From contig CAYWJT010000022.1 in the NCBI GenBank assembly GCA_964458655.1, positions 1 to 37,095 of the forward strand: a stretch of DNA of 37,095 bases, read 5' to 3'. The position numbers and the translations under genes are program-made. Positions within the stretch are counted from its first letter, which is position 1, and each line of letters opens with the position of its first letter. This DNA is from CAYWJT01 sp964458655. Lineage in GTDB: Bacteria > Acidobacteriota > Aminicenantia > Aminicenantales > Saccharicenantaceae. The notes under the pieces were generated by a model, which saw only the letters and a list, made by a program, of their open reading frames with translations, had not been told where the DNA came from and did no database searches. Positions 1-11,074 of this stretch are shown here, piece by piece.

Positions 1-8
1 TATAAAGA

Positions 9-52
9 GTCCACTTTTCACGCTTAAATTGTCCACTTTTCAACTTTAAATA
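9..52. repeat. Imperfect 22-bp tandem repeat, possible IS end remnant
   Basis: The 12-mer GTCCACTTTTCA occurs at 9-20 and again at 31-42. Each copy is followed by a similar T/A-rich tail ending in TTAAAT or TTTAAAT, so the unit is an imperfect 22-bp tandem repeat. This AT-rich stretch contrasts with the GC-rich DNA around it. Repeated transposase-binding sites of this kind are known at the ends of IS21-like and related rve-family insertion sequences. No transposase is in view, so the IS assignment is inference; the element, if any, would lie to the left. Confidence 0.4.
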
Positions 53-325
53 ACACGGGAGCAAGAACCGGCGGGAGATGGGCACAGAATAACCGAATCC
101 GGATAAGGTTAAGAGCGCCCATCCAGAGAGCAAACGGCGCGAAGCTCGCCTTCATACCCTTCCCGGGTGGGGATTAGCGCAGAATCCGAAATATCCGATG
201 GTGACATGTCCTCTTTCGGGAATATGGGAGCTCATCGCCCGGGTGGCGTCCAATACCCCTGACAAGGGTTAAGGACTTCGTTTTTCGGGTCCGCTCCCGA
301 ACCAAGGAGTCAGAAGACCCGCCTA
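53..325. other. Intergenic stretch without a recognisable gene
   Basis: I see no plausible ORF or RNA gene here. A small dyad (284-289 TTCGGG with 296-301 CCCGAA) lies just past the end of the minus-strand gene that stops at 326. It is not followed by a T-run in that direction, so it is not a convincing terminator. Confidence 0.5.
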
Positions 326-1339
326 TCACTCCTGGTAGAAGCTGAACGGACTGCCCAGGCCCTGCTCCGCGGCTTTGCGCAGCGCCAGCGACGCCAGGAC
401 TATGTCCTGAGCGGCCACTCCGACCGTCTTGAAGAAAGTGACCTCTTCGGCCGTCAGGCGGCCCGCCTTCTTGCCCGAAGCCACTTCGCCGATCTCGGCC
501 ACAATATGGTCCGGGCCGATGCGGCCTTCCTTCATTGGGATGATGAGGTCGCCGGCCTCCTCCAGGGCCATGTCTCTCTTGTCCACGAACACCCGGGCCC
601 TGGCCGCGGTCAGGGAAGGGATTTCTCTCTCTTCGGGCTTATACGAGCCTATGGCGTTGATATGAGTGCCGGGCCGTATGTCCTCGTCGTCAAAGACCGG
701 CGTCTTGGAGGTGGTGGCTGTCGAGACGATATCGGCTTCTTCTAGGGCTTCTGCGGCTGAATCCGCCGCCCTGACCGGCATGGACAGCCGCTCGGTCATC
801 TGGCGGGCGAAGGCCTCAGCCCGCTCAGCATCTTGGTCGAAGACCCTGACTTCTTCGATTCTGCGGACCGCCGCCGCCGCTTCCAGCTGAAAGCGTGCCT
901 GGAAGCCGGCCCCGAAAAGGGCCAGCCGCCGGCTCTCCGGCCGGCTCAGCAGCTCGGTGGCCAGCCCGCAGGCCGCTCCAGTCCTTAAAGCCGTCAGAGT
1001 CCCCGCTTCCAGGATACCCAGGGGACGCCCGTCCCCGGCGTCGAAGACCAGCATCAGCGCCTGACTGAAAGGCAGCCCCTTCCGCGGATTGTCTTCATAG
1101 AGGCTGATGACCTTCACCCCGAGTTTCCCGGCTTCAGGGAGATATGAGGGCATGATCAAAAAAGTCCCTTTGGCCTTGGACGCGTCGAGCCTGGTCCTGG
1201 CCGGGACCTCGACTTTCCCTTCCGAGGTCAGGATGAAGGCCGTCCTGACGGCCTCGATGGCTTCCTTGATCGGGCAGAGCCTGAGGATGTCGCCCGAAGA
1301 AAGCAGACGGACCGCGTGCTCCATGGTTCTATCGGCCAT
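326..1339 (-). CDS. Ornithine cyclodeaminase / mu-crystallin family protein
   Basis: A 337-residue NAD(P)-dependent enzyme of the OCD/mu-crystallin superfamily, close to the usual family length. The family core is visible: K76 in a KLGVKVIS context, the TALRTGAACGLAT stretch (about residues 115-127), then a Rossmann GAGFQA motif near residues 143-148. Members act as ornithine cyclodeaminase, alanine dehydrogenase or ketimine reductase, and the sequence alone does not choose between them. It lies 9 bp downstream of a serine dehydratase gene in the same direction, so the two are probably co-transcribed in amino-acid catabolism. An AAAGG abuts the ATG at 1339 with almost no spacing; an internal ATG at 1324 is an alternative start. 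Family assignment is firm; the substrate is unknown. Confidence 0.85.
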   Translation of the reverse strand: MADRTMEHAVRLLSSGDILRLCPIKEAIEAVRTAFILTSEGKVEVPARTRLDASKAKGTFLIMPSYLPEAGKLGVKVISLYEDNPRKGLPFSQALMLVFDAGDGRPLGILEAGTLTALRTGAACGLATELLSRPESRRLALFGAGFQARFQLEAAAAVRRIEEVRVFDQDAERAEAFARQMTERLSMPVRAADSAAEALEEADIVSTATTSKTPVFDDEDIRPGTHINAIGSYKPEEREIPSLTAARARVFVDKRDMALEEAGDLIIPMKEGRIGPDHIVAEIGEVASGKKAGRLTAEEVTFFKTVGVAAQDIVLASLALRKAAEQGLGSPFSFYQE

Positions 1340-1348
1340 CCTTTCTCA

Positions 1349-2911
1349 TTAACCTTCTCTTTTCTTTTTCTTCAGGGCCAGGGCCGACGGACAGACGGCC
1401 AGCCCGCCCAGAGAGGTCACCCTGAGCTCCGGCGGCATGGCCTTGCCCACGGCCAGGACGGCGTCGATCGTTTCGTCGAGCGGGACGGGATTCTCGTAGC
1501 CGCCCAGAATGAGGTCGGCGCAGACGAAAGCGTTGGCCGCGGCCACGGCGTTGCGCGTGTGGCAGGGTATCTCGCAAATTCCCTGGACCAGGTCGCAGAC
1601 CAGGCCCATGGTGTTCTGAAAGGCGATGGCCGCGGCTTCGCAGGCCGGGCCGGCCCCGCCCCCGGCGGCCTCGACCACCGAGGCCGCGGCCATGGCCCCG
1701 GCGGCCCCGATCTCGACCTGACAGCCCGCGATCTCCGCGGCAAAAGTGGCCCGGCGGGCGACCGCTATCCCTATCGCCCCGGCGGCCAGGAGCGCCAGGC
1801 ACGCTTTCTCCCGGCTCAGGTTCATTTCTTCGATGAGGGTGGCGACCACGCCCGGGATGGTCCCGGCCGAGCCTCCGGTGGGAGCGGCGCAAACCACTCC
1901 GCCCGAAGCGGCCACGTGTTCGGCGGCCAGGGCCCGGACGGCCGCCCGGGTGAGACGTCCCCCGGCGAGCCGACCTTCCTTTTCGGCTTGAAAGATCCGG
2001 CCGGCCGCGGGCTCGAGAAGTTGAAGGCTCAAAGACCCGGATCCCAGGCCCTCTTTAACAGAGTTCATCATTATGTCCAGACGACGGCCCATTTCCGACA
2101 GGACTTCTTCTTCCGTCAACCCCAAGAGCTGTGCCTCATAGGCCAGGGCCACCCGCCCCAGAGACTGCCCGAGGGCGGAGGCGATCTCGACCATTTCTCT
2201 GGCTGAGGCGAAGAGCGGCCATCCGGCCACCACGAAGGAAACCGGCCCGCATTTCCATATGGTGACGCCGCGTATCTTCTCGAGCCTAAGCCGCAGGTCC
2301 GCTGAAATCGGCCGGAACCCCGCCGCCCGCGCCAGGATCCTGTCCGGTTTTTTATCCGATTCGATCACTTCCAGCCTGGCCGACCCGCTTCGGACCGTCT
2401 CGAGCAGGTTGGTCAGGGCCGGCGCCGAACCTTCAGGAGCTTCGATCAGCGTTTCGTAATAATCCCCGGACAGCGAGACCGGCCAGCCGTTCAATTCCAC
2501 GATCTCGATGGCGCCGCCGCCTGTGGACTTGGCTACAAGCGCCAACCGCCGCCCTGAAGCGGAAGCGAGTTCGATGCTGACCGTGTTGGGGTGATCGGCG
2601 CCCGGGATCGGCTCGACGGCGAACTCAAACCTGCGCCCTTGCGAGGCGGCCAGGCGCAGAGCTTGGAAAAAACGGGCATCCGTTATTTCCCAGCCTAGAA
2701 GCCCGGCGGCCAGGGCCAGGTCCGCGTTCTGCTCCCGGAAGACGCGGGCATAGGAGCCGTTCCGGTCGAAAACTATCCGGGCCGAAACCGGCTCTTCTCC
2801 GAGCAGCCGCCTGGCCGCGTATCCGAGACGATGGGAAGCGGCGGTGTGAGACGAGGAAGGACCTCTCATCACCGGTCCTATGACATCGTTGAAGATCGAC
2901 ACGGGCTTCAT
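1349..2911 (-). CDS. sdaA: L-serine dehydratase (L-serine ammonia-lyase), iron-sulfur type, single chain
   Basis: This enzyme deaminates L-serine to pyruvate and ammonia in the cytoplasm using an oxygen-sensitive [4Fe-4S] cluster. The 520-residue protein carries the beta domain first (SIFNDVIGPVMRGPSSSHTA at the N terminus) and the alpha domain after it, as in one-chain bacterial SdaA/SdaB rather than the split Bacillus type. Cluster-type cysteines are visible in CAAPTGGSAGTIPG, in CQVEIGAAGAMAAA and in the CEIPCHTRNA region. The ATG at 2911 sits about 9 bp beyond a good promoter (TTGACA-17-TAAGCT) with no Shine-Dalgarno sequence, suggesting a very short leader. The OCD-family gene follows after 9 bp. 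The gene faces away from the secreted hydrolase gene at 3058. Confidence 0.93.
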   Translation of the reverse strand: MKPVSIFNDVIGPVMRGPSSSHTAASHRLGYAARRLLGEEPVSARIVFDRNGSYARVFREQNADLALAAGLLGWEITDARFFQALRLAASQGRRFEFAVEPIPGADHPNTVSIELASASGRRLALVAKSTGGGAIEIVELNGWPVSLSGDYYETLIEAPEGSAPALTNLLETVRSGSARLEVIESDKKPDRILARAAGFRPISADLRLRLEKIRGVTIWKCGPVSFVVAGWPLFASAREMVEIASALGQSLGRVALAYEAQLLGLTEEEVLSEMGRRLDIMMNSVKEGLGSGSLSLQLLEPAAGRIFQAEKEGRLAGGRLTRAAVRALAAEHVAASGGVVCAAPTGGSAGTIPGVVATLIEEMNLSREKACLALLAAGAIGIAVARRATFAAEIAGCQVEIGAAGAMAAASVVEAAGGGAGPACEAAAIAFQNTMGLVCDLVQGICEIPCHTRNAVAAANAFVCADLILGGYENPVPLDETIDAVLAVGKAMPPELRVTSLGGLAVCPSALALKKKKREG

Positions 2912-2919
2912 GATGACTT

Positions 2920-2948
2920 AGCTTATGGGCCAATCGGCCTGATGTCAA
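2920..2948 (-). promoter_or_regulatory. Sigma-70-type promoter for the serine dehydratase operon
   Basis: Read on the minus strand: -35 TTGACA (2943-2948), 17-bp spacer, -10 TAAGCT (2920-2925). The expected start of transcription is only a few bases before the ATG at 2911. A small GGCC-N4-GGCC dyad (2928-2939) sits in the spacer. Confidence 0.6.
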
Positions 2949-3005
2949 CACGTGACGCGACGAAGCCGCAAAAAACGAAAGCCGTAAAACGCCGGCCCCA
3001 GGCCG

Positions 3006-3035
3006 TTGTTTACCGTCGGCCGAAAGGTTTATAAT
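3006..3035 (+). promoter_or_regulatory. Sigma-70-type promoter for the secreted hydrolase / lipoprotein pair
   Basis: -35 TTGTTT (3006-3011), 18-bp spacer, -10 TATAAT (3030-3035). It gives a leader of about 16 nt that contains a strong AAAGGAGG ribosome-binding site (3046-3053). It is back-to-back with the promoter of the serine dehydratase operon. Confidence 0.65.
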
Positions 3036-3057
3036 GACCGCCTGTAAAGGAGGCCCC

Positions 3058-4206
3058 ATGACGCGCGTAAAGCTACTGTCGGGTTTCCTGGCTTTCGCCG
3101 CGGCCCTGCTGCTGGCCGCCTCCGCGCCGCTCCAGGCCCAGCCCGCCGACCGCTACCTGGACGGCCCGGCCCAGGCCGCGGGAGAGGTCCGGCTGGTCGT
3201 CTTCAACCCCATCGTCTTCAACCTCCGCGGCCTGGAAAATCTGCGCCGCCTCGGCTACTTCGACGTCCCCGGGCTGGTCGTCGTCGGGGCGTATCACGCG
3301 AAACAGACCGCCGACTTCCAGGAAAGCCGGCGTTACGCGCGGGAACACAACCTGGATTGGGTCCGCTTCCACGTCATCGACGCGCCGGTAAGCGAAAAAG
3401 AGCTGTTCCGGGCCAACGCCCTGACCCCGGAGTTCGAGCGCGTCGTCTCCGCGGCGGACGGCGTCATTTTTTTCGGCGGCCCCGACATACCGCCCCCGGT
3501 GTACGGCGAGAAGACCAACCTGCTCACGGAGATAAGCGACCCTTACCGCCATTACCTCGAGGTTTCGGCCGCCTATCACCTTATCGGCGGCCCCGGTGAA
3601 AAAGGCCGCAAGCCGCTCCTCGACTCCCGGCCGGACTTCCCCGTGCTCGGCATCTGCCTCGGCTTCCAGACCCTCAACGTAGGAGCGGGCGGGACCCTGA
3701 TCCAGGACATCTGGTCCGAGCTTTACGACCGGGACCATGTCGAGGACATCATCGCGCTCGGCCCGGAGCGCTGGCACAACAACCCCTACCGCCTGATATT
3801 CCCGCTGGAAAAGCTCATGACCTACAACTTCCATATCATCGATCTCAAGCCGGCAAGCGTGTTCTGCCGGGAAATGGGCTTCAGCCCGGCCGACCACCCG
3901 CGCATACTGAGCTCGCACCACCAGGCGGTGAAGAAGCTGGGGGCGGGCCTGCGCGTCTTCGCCACGTCGCGTGACGGCCGCGTCATAGAGGCCTTCGGGC
4001 ACGAGCGGTTCGCCAACGTCCTCGGCGTCCAGTTCCACCCGGAGCATCCCCTCCTCTGGGACAGGCAGCCGCAGTTCAAGCAGAAGCCCGGCGACGAGCC
4101 GACCAGCTACTTCGCCATCCTGGACGGCGCCCCGCCGAGCGTTGCCTTCAACCGCAAGATATGGGAATGGCTCGCTGATAAGCTCGTAAAGAGCCGCAGG
4201 AGGTAA
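3058..4206 (+). CDS. Secreted class-I glutamine amidotransferase-like (peptidase C26 / gamma-Glu hydrolase) protein
   Basis: A 382-residue exported protein with an N-terminal signal peptide (hydrophobic residues about 9-22, likely cleavage after LQA near residue 27). The rest resembles class-I glutamine amidotransferases and the gamma-glutamyl-GABA hydrolase (PuuD, C26) group. The nucleophile lies in GICLGFQTLN (Cys200), and the His/Glu pair in GVQFHPEH (His327, Glu329). SSHHQAVKKLG (about 285-295) is also typical of the C26 group. Unlike PuuD it is exported and carries a long N-terminal extension. The start at 3058 is set by AAAGGAGG with 4-bp spacing; an upstream in-frame ATG at 3034 overlaps the -10 box and is rejected. 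A lipoprotein gene follows after 4 bp. The likely role is hydrolysis of gamma-glutamyl or related amide bonds outside the cytoplasm; the true substrate is unknown. Confidence 0.8.
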   Translation: MTRVKLLSGFLAFAAALLLAASAPLQAQPADRYLDGPAQAAGEVRLVVFNPIVFNLRGLENLRRLGYFDVPGLVVVGAYHAKQTADFQESRRYAREHNLDWVRFHVIDAPVSEKELFRANALTPEFERVVSAADGVIFFGGPDIPPPVYGEKTNLLTEISDPYRHYLEVSAAYHLIGGPGEKGRKPLLDSRPDFPVLGICLGFQTLNVGAGGTLIQDIWSELYDRDHVEDIIALGPERWHNNPYRLIFPLEKLMTYNFHIIDLKPASVFCREMGFSPADHPRILSSHHQAVKKLGAGLRVFATSRDGRVIEAFGHERFANVLGVQFHPEHPLLWDRQPQFKQKPGDEPTSYFAILDGAPPSVAFNRKIWEWLADKLVKSRRR

Positions 4207-4210
4207 AACC

Positions 4211-5452
4211 ATGAGGCAGACAGTCTGGCTTACGATGGCGCTTTTCCTGGTCCTGGCCGCGGGCTGCGCCAAGCAGCCCAGGGCCGCGAAGAAAGGCGGT
4301 TTCCTGGAGGACGCGGATTTCCTCAGCGCCCGAGTGGGAACGGTCGTCCTGCGGGACGCTTCAGGCTTGCGCCTGGTGGCCGTGAGCCCGCAGCTTCAGG
4401 GCCGGGTAATGACCAGCACGGCCGACGGGCCGTCCGGCCTGAGCTTCGGCTGGATAAACCGGGAGCTCATAAGCTCCGGGGTCAACAACCCTCACATCAA
4501 CGCCTTCGGCGGCGAGGACCGCTTCTGGCTGGGCCCGGAAGGCGGGCAGTTCTCGATTTTCTTCAAGCAGGGCGACCCGTTCGACCTCGAGCACTGGTTC
4601 ACGCCGCCGCCGATAAACGAGGAGGCCTTCGAGACGGTCGATAAGTCCGACGCCGCCGTCAGGTTCCGCAAACCGATGCGGCTGGTCAACTACTCCGGCA
4701 CCGTCTTCGACCTCGACGTGGAACGGACGGTCAGACTGCTCGCGGAAAACGACGTGAGCGGCCTCGGCCTCAGCCTGCCGGCCGGCGTCCGGATGGTGGC
4801 ATTCGCCTCGGAGAACCGCGTCACGAACACGGGTCAGGCCGCCTGGTCCAAGGACACGGGCCTTCTTTCCATCTGGATCCTGGGGATGTTCAACCCATCG
4901 CCGAAGACGACCATCGTGGTCCCGTTCAAGCCGGGGCCGGAGTCGGAGCTCGGCCCCGTCGTCAACGACGCCTATTTCGGCAAGGTCCCGCCGGACCGCC
5001 TCAAGGTGTCGGAAACCGGCGTCATCTATTTCAAAGGCGACGGGCTTTACCGGAGCAAGATCGGGATAGCGCCGGCCCGGGTCAGGCCGTTCGCGGGCAG
5101 CTGGGACGCCGAGAACGGCGTCCTGACCATCGTCCACCTCACAATTCCCGAAGGCGCGACCGACTACGTCAACTCCATGTGGCAGATCCAGGAGCGGCCC
5201 TTCGCGGGCGACGTCGTCAACAGCTACAACGACGGCCCGGCCTCGCCCGGCGCCAAGCCGCTCGGCCCCTTCTACGAGCTCGAGTCCTCGTCGCCGGCCG
5301 CGGCCCTCAAGCCCGGGGAAAGCCTGACCCACGTGCACACGACAATCCATCTGCTCGGCGACCGCTCGGCCCTCGACGCCGTGGCCAAAACAGTGCTCGG
5401 GGCGGGCCTCAAGGACATCGAGGCGGCGTTCGCGGCAGGGACAGGTCGTTAA
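4211..5452 (+). CDS. Putative lipoprotein, DUF6786-like
   Basis: A 413-residue predicted lipoprotein. The leader runs to LAAGC (Cys19) and is followed by a charged linker. The body is beta-rich with many aromatic and Gly/Pro turns and includes GGEDRFWLGPEGGQFS (about residues 98-113), which I associate with the DUF6786 family; I am moderately sure of that label. No catalytic motif is recognisable. A domain of this look could be a galactose-mutarotase-like beta-sandwich that binds carbohydrate, but this is a guess from fold appearance. The ATG at 4211 follows AGGAGG and lies 4 bp after the secreted amidotransferase-like hydrolase, so the two are almost certainly translated from one mRNA and may act together at the cell surface. 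Confidence 0.7.
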   Translation: MRQTVWLTMALFLVLAAGCAKQPRAAKKGGFLEDADFLSARVGTVVLRDASGLRLVAVSPQLQGRVMTSTADGPSGLSFGWINRELISSGVNNPHINAFGGEDRFWLGPEGGQFSIFFKQGDPFDLEHWFTPPPINEEAFETVDKSDAAVRFRKPMRLVNYSGTVFDLDVERTVRLLAENDVSGLGLSLPAGVRMVAFASENRVTNTGQAAWSKDTGLLSIWILGMFNPSPKTTIVVPFKPGPESELGPVVNDAYFGKVPPDRLKVSETGVIYFKGDGLYRSKIGIAPARVRPFAGSWDAENGVLTIVHLTIPEGATDYVNSMWQIQERPFAGDVVNSYNDGPASPGAKPLGPFYELESSSPAAALKPGESLTHVHTTIHLLGDRSALDAVAKTVLGAGLKDIEAAFAAGTGR

Positions 5453-5453
5453 G

Positions 5454-5478
5454 CGGACGCCGGGCAAAAGCCGGTCCG
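5454..5478 (+). other. Hairpin just after the lipoprotein gene
   Basis: CGGA and CCGG segments pair with CCGG and TCCG (2-nt bulge, loop centred on AAAA) starting 2 bp after the stop codon. No T-run follows, so it may be a 3' stabilising stem rather than an intrinsic terminator. The remaining 5479-5686, between two convergent genes, shows nothing else. Confidence 0.3.
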
Positions 5479-5686
5479 ACTCTTCCGGGCGGGGCCATGC
5501 AGGCACAGACTTGACGGACTGCCCGCGAGAGACGGATACGCGAAGGTTTTCTTGCTTTCCCGGCGCCGGAGAAAAACGGGGGACGGACGGGCAGCGTCAA
5601 CATCCTGCCGACCGACGCGCCCGCCGGTTCCAGATGACGGCAGAGATTGACAGTCGGCCGTTTAAGGGCCGCGTCGACACAAGGAG

Positions 5687-6424
5687 TCACGGCCGGCCGG
5701 CGAAAATGGCCCGGGCCTCCTCGCTGTAGCTCCCGTCCTCGTCGAAGAGGACGAGCGGGGCGAGGGTTTCCGTCCTCACGGCTCCGAAGCGCAGCTCCGC
5801 CAGGAAGAGGTTGGGCGGCGCGTCCCGCCGCGGCCTGACGTGCCTGAGCAGCGCGGGCCGCAGCCCGGCCGATTCGGCAGCGGCCAGGAAATCCCGCAGC
5901 CTGCGCTCGGGATAGATAAAGCAGGCCCGGCCTTGGGGCTTTAACCACTCGGCGGTCCTGGCCATCACTTCCTCGAGCGTGCAGTGGAGCTCGTGCTTGG
6001 CCCCGGCCTTCTCGTCCACGGGGCTCAGGAAGCCCGCCCCCCTGCGTATATAGGGCGGGTTGGAAAAAACGACGTCGAATTTCCGGCCCGGGTCGAAAGT
6101 CCTGAAATCGGCCGTGACGACCTCTATCCTCCCGCCGAGGCCGTTGAGCTCGACGTTGCGGCGGGCCGTCTCGGCCAGGTCCGGCTGGATCTCGAGCGCC
6201 AGGATGCGGCGGAAGGGCTTAATGCTGAGCAGGAGCGAGACGACGCCGCTGCCGGTGCCGATCTCGAGAAGCTCGTCGTCCGGTCCCGTCCTGATGAAAT
6301 CGGCCAGAAGCGGGGCGTCGACCGAGAAGCGGTAGCCGCGGCGCTTCTGGACGATCGACACCCGCCCGTGGAAGAAGGTGTCGAGGGTCTCTTCCGGGCT
6401 AAGCGGCTTCCTCCCCGCTTTCAT
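5687..6424 (-). CDS. tRNA1(Val) (adenine-37-N6)-methyltransferase-like protein
   Basis: A 245-residue class-I SAM methyltransferase. Motif I EIGTGSG is at residues 54-60 and the adenine-N6 signature NPPY at 122-125. The N-terminal DTFFHGRVSIVQKRRGYRFSVDAPLLADF stretch (seen in part around residues 15-43) is typical of TrmN6/YfiC, which modifies A37 of tRNA-Val. It could also be a related HemK/RlmF-type N6-methyltransferase, but the length and N terminus favour TrmN6. It is the last gene of the ATP synthase block and its first 26 bp overlap the end of atpC, so it is translated with that operon. It converges with the lipoprotein gene. Confidence 0.8.
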   Translation of the reverse strand: MKAGRKPLSPEETLDTFFHGRVSIVQKRRGYRFSVDAPLLADFIRTGPDDELLEIGTGSGVVSLLLSIKPFRRILALEIQPDLAETARRNVELNGLGGRIEVVTADFRTFDPGRKFDVVFSNPPYIRRGAGFLSPVDEKAGAKHELHCTLEEVMARTAEWLKPQGRACFIYPERRLRDFLAAAESAGLRPALLRHVRPRRDAPPNLFLAELRFGAVRTETLAPLVLFDEDGSYSEEARAIFAGRP

Positions 6425-6685
6425 CCCCTCCCGCCTCGGTCATGACGACGACCTCTTCCGGCTGGACCTGGGCGTAGCCGCCCCTGACGAAGAACGATTC
6501 CGAGCGGTCGCCCGCCCTGTAAGTCAGCTTGCCCTTGCCGAGCCCTATGAAGAAGGGCGCGTGGCCCGGCAGGATGCCCAGCTCCCCCTCCAGGCTCGGC
6601 AGGCCGACGAAGTCCACCTCCCTTTCGACAAGGAGACGGACGGGGGTTATCACCTTGAGCTTTATCACGGACGGGATGACGGCGC

Positions 6686-6689
<4 letters not shown>
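6399..6689 (-). CDS. atpC: ATP synthase F1 epsilon subunit, short form
   Basis: Epsilon subunit of F1, part of the central stalk. Only 96 residues are encoded, against about 130-140 in most bacteria. The N-terminal beta-sandwich is complete, with LKVITPVRLLVEREVDFV, GELGILPGHAPFF and FFVRGGYAQV all present. The sequence then ends in a short acidic tail (GGDESGEEAA), so the C-terminal helical hairpin, which in other bacteria inhibits ATP hydrolysis, is absent. The ATG at 6689 overlaps the atpD stop as ATGA. The gene end overlaps the following methyltransferase gene by 26 bp. Confidence 0.92.
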
Positions 6690-8113
<1,424 letters not shown>

Positions 8114-8124
8114 CTTCATTCTCC

Positions 8125-8997
8125 CTAACCGGGGCTCTTGCTCAGCGCCTCGACGGCTGTCATGATCTCCAGCAGCTCCTTGGTTATCCCGGCCTGGCGT
8201 ATCTTGTTGAGGACCAGGATCAGGTCGTCGATGAGCTCCTGGGCGTTCTTGGTGGCGTTGTCCATGGCCATCATCCTGGCCGCGTGCTCGGCCGCCTGCG
8301 ACTCGTGGAGGACGTGGTGTATCTGGCTCTCGAAGAAAAGCGGCAGGACGAAGCGGGCCAGCTCGGCCGCGCCGGGCTCGAAGCCGGCCTGCCAGAGGGC
8401 CGACTCCCGCTTGCCAGGGGCCGGCTCCAGGGGCAGGATGCGGGCCGCGGTCACGACCGGCGCCAGGATGGACTTGAACTCGTTGTAGACGATGTAGACG
8501 GCGTCTACCCTGCCGAACGCATACTGCTTCATCAGGAACTCGGCCAGGCCCCTGACCCTTTCGCGGCCCAGCCTGTCGGTGCGCTCGGCGAAAACCATGT
8601 CGGCGGGCCAGGCCTGCTTCTTGAAGTGGGCGGCGGCCTTCCTGCCGATGAGGACCAGCCGGACGTCGGCGCCGGCCGACTTTCCCTCGATAAAGGCCTG
8701 GGCCCGGGCCAGCAGGTTGGAATTGAAGGCGCCGGCCAGGCCCTTGTCGGCCGTCACGACCGCCACCTCGACCTTGCGCTCCAGGCGCTTTTGCAGGAGG
8801 GGGTGGGCGTCGTCCGGCGCCCAGAAAGCCAGCCGCTCGACCAGCGCCGGGAAGGCGTGCCAGAAGGGCTGGCCTTCGTGCAGCGCCCTCAGCGCCTTCC
8901 GGAACTTCGCCGTCGACACGGTCTTCATCGCCTGCGTCACCTGCTGGCTGCTCCTGACGCTGCGGATGCGGCGGCGAAGGTCGATCAGCGTGGCCAT
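8125..8997 (-). CDS. atpG: ATP synthase F1 gamma subunit
   Basis: Central rotor shaft of F1, 290 residues, normal length. The N-terminal helix MATLIDLRRRIRSVRSSQQV with TQAMKTVSTAKFRKA, and the C-terminal helix ending in TKELLEIMTAVEAL, are typical of the family. The internal DKGLAGAFNSNLL segment (about residues 79-91) is the conserved gamma signature region. It lies between atpA (11-bp gap) and atpD (about 11-bp gap). A GAGG ribosome-binding site sits about 9 bp before the ATG at 8997. Confidence 0.96.
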   Translation of the reverse strand: MATLIDLRRRIRSVRSSQQVTQAMKTVSTAKFRKALRALHEGQPFWHAFPALVERLAFWAPDDAHPLLQKRLERKVEVAVVTADKGLAGAFNSNLLARAQAFIEGKSAGADVRLVLIGRKAAAHFKKQAWPADMVFAERTDRLGRERVRGLAEFLMKQYAFGRVDAVYIVYNEFKSILAPVVTAARILPLEPAPGKRESALWQAGFEPGAAELARFVLPLFFESQIHHVLHESQAAEHAARMMAMDNATKNAQELIDDLILVLNKIRQAGITKELLEIMTAVEALSKSPG

Positions 8998-9008
8998 GGG
9001 TTACGTCC

Positions 9009-10523
<1,515 letters not shown>

Positions 10524-10531
10524 GGCGACCT

Positions 10532-11074
10532 CTATCCCTGATGGATTATTTCCCTCAATCTATCCAGATTGGCTTCCAGCGTCGCGTCCCTGATGACCTG
10601 CCCTCGCTTCAGCGAGACGCCTCCCAGGACGGATGGGTCGACCCGGAAAGTCAGGCGGACCGGTTTCCTCTCCGAACTCTCCAGCCCGGAACGCAACCTT
10701 TCCTGTTGCTCCGGGCTCAGCGGCACGGCCGAGGTCACCTCGAAGGCCAGGACTCCTTGCTTCTCGTCCCAGGCCTCGGGCAGGGCCTGGGCCACATCGC
10801 GGACGATCTCGAACCTCTTGTGCTCGACGAGGAGCCGGAGGAGCCTGGCGGTCTTGTCGCCCGTGCCCAGCAGCCGGGCGACATCGTCCAGGACCTCGAG
10901 CTTCTTGCGCTGGCTGAGGAAGGGGCTGACCAGCAGGCGCTTCAGCTCTTTTCTGCTTTCGACCGTCTCGATGAACCGGTCCAGCTCGCGACTCGCGGCC
11001 CGGAACTCGGCCTCGTCTCCGATGGCGCCGACGAAGCCCAGGGCGTACCTTCTAACGAGCAGCGGACTTTTCAT
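10532..11074 (-). CDS. atpH: ATP synthase F1 delta subunit
   Basis: Delta subunit (OSCP homologue), which joins the peripheral stalk to the top of F1. About 180 residues from ATG 11074: the N-terminal RYALGFVGAIGDEAEF helix bundle, LLRLLVEHKRFEIVRDV in the middle, and the C-terminal VDPSVLGGVSLKRGQVIRDAT motif characteristic of the family. An in-frame TTG at 11095 would add seven residues, but the ATG matches the family start better. The gene overlaps the end of the b'-type gene by 23 bp. Confidence 0.93.
   Translation of the reverse strand: MKSPLLVRRYALGFVGAIGDEAEFRAASRELDRFIETVESRKELKRLLVSPFLSQRKKLEVLDDVARLLGTGDKTARLLRLLVEHKRFEIVRDVAQALPEAWDEKQGVLAFEVTSAVPLSPEQQERLRSGLESSERKPVRLTFRVDPSVLGGVSLKRGQVIRDATLEANLDRLREIIHQG

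Noticed and set aside
284..301. Hairpin downstream of the OCD-family gene
   Set aside because: 6-bp stem with the A/T run on the wrong side for a minus-strand terminator.
3073..4272. 399-residue minus-strand frame opposite the secreted hydrolase
   Set aside because: No start context or domain; the plus-strand gene has promoter, ribosome-binding site, signal peptide and catalytic triad.
5560..5600. Sequence resembling the AAAACGGGGGACAGG repeat (GAAAAACGGGGGACGG)
   Set aside because: Match breaks after GGGGGAC and no inverted partner is present.
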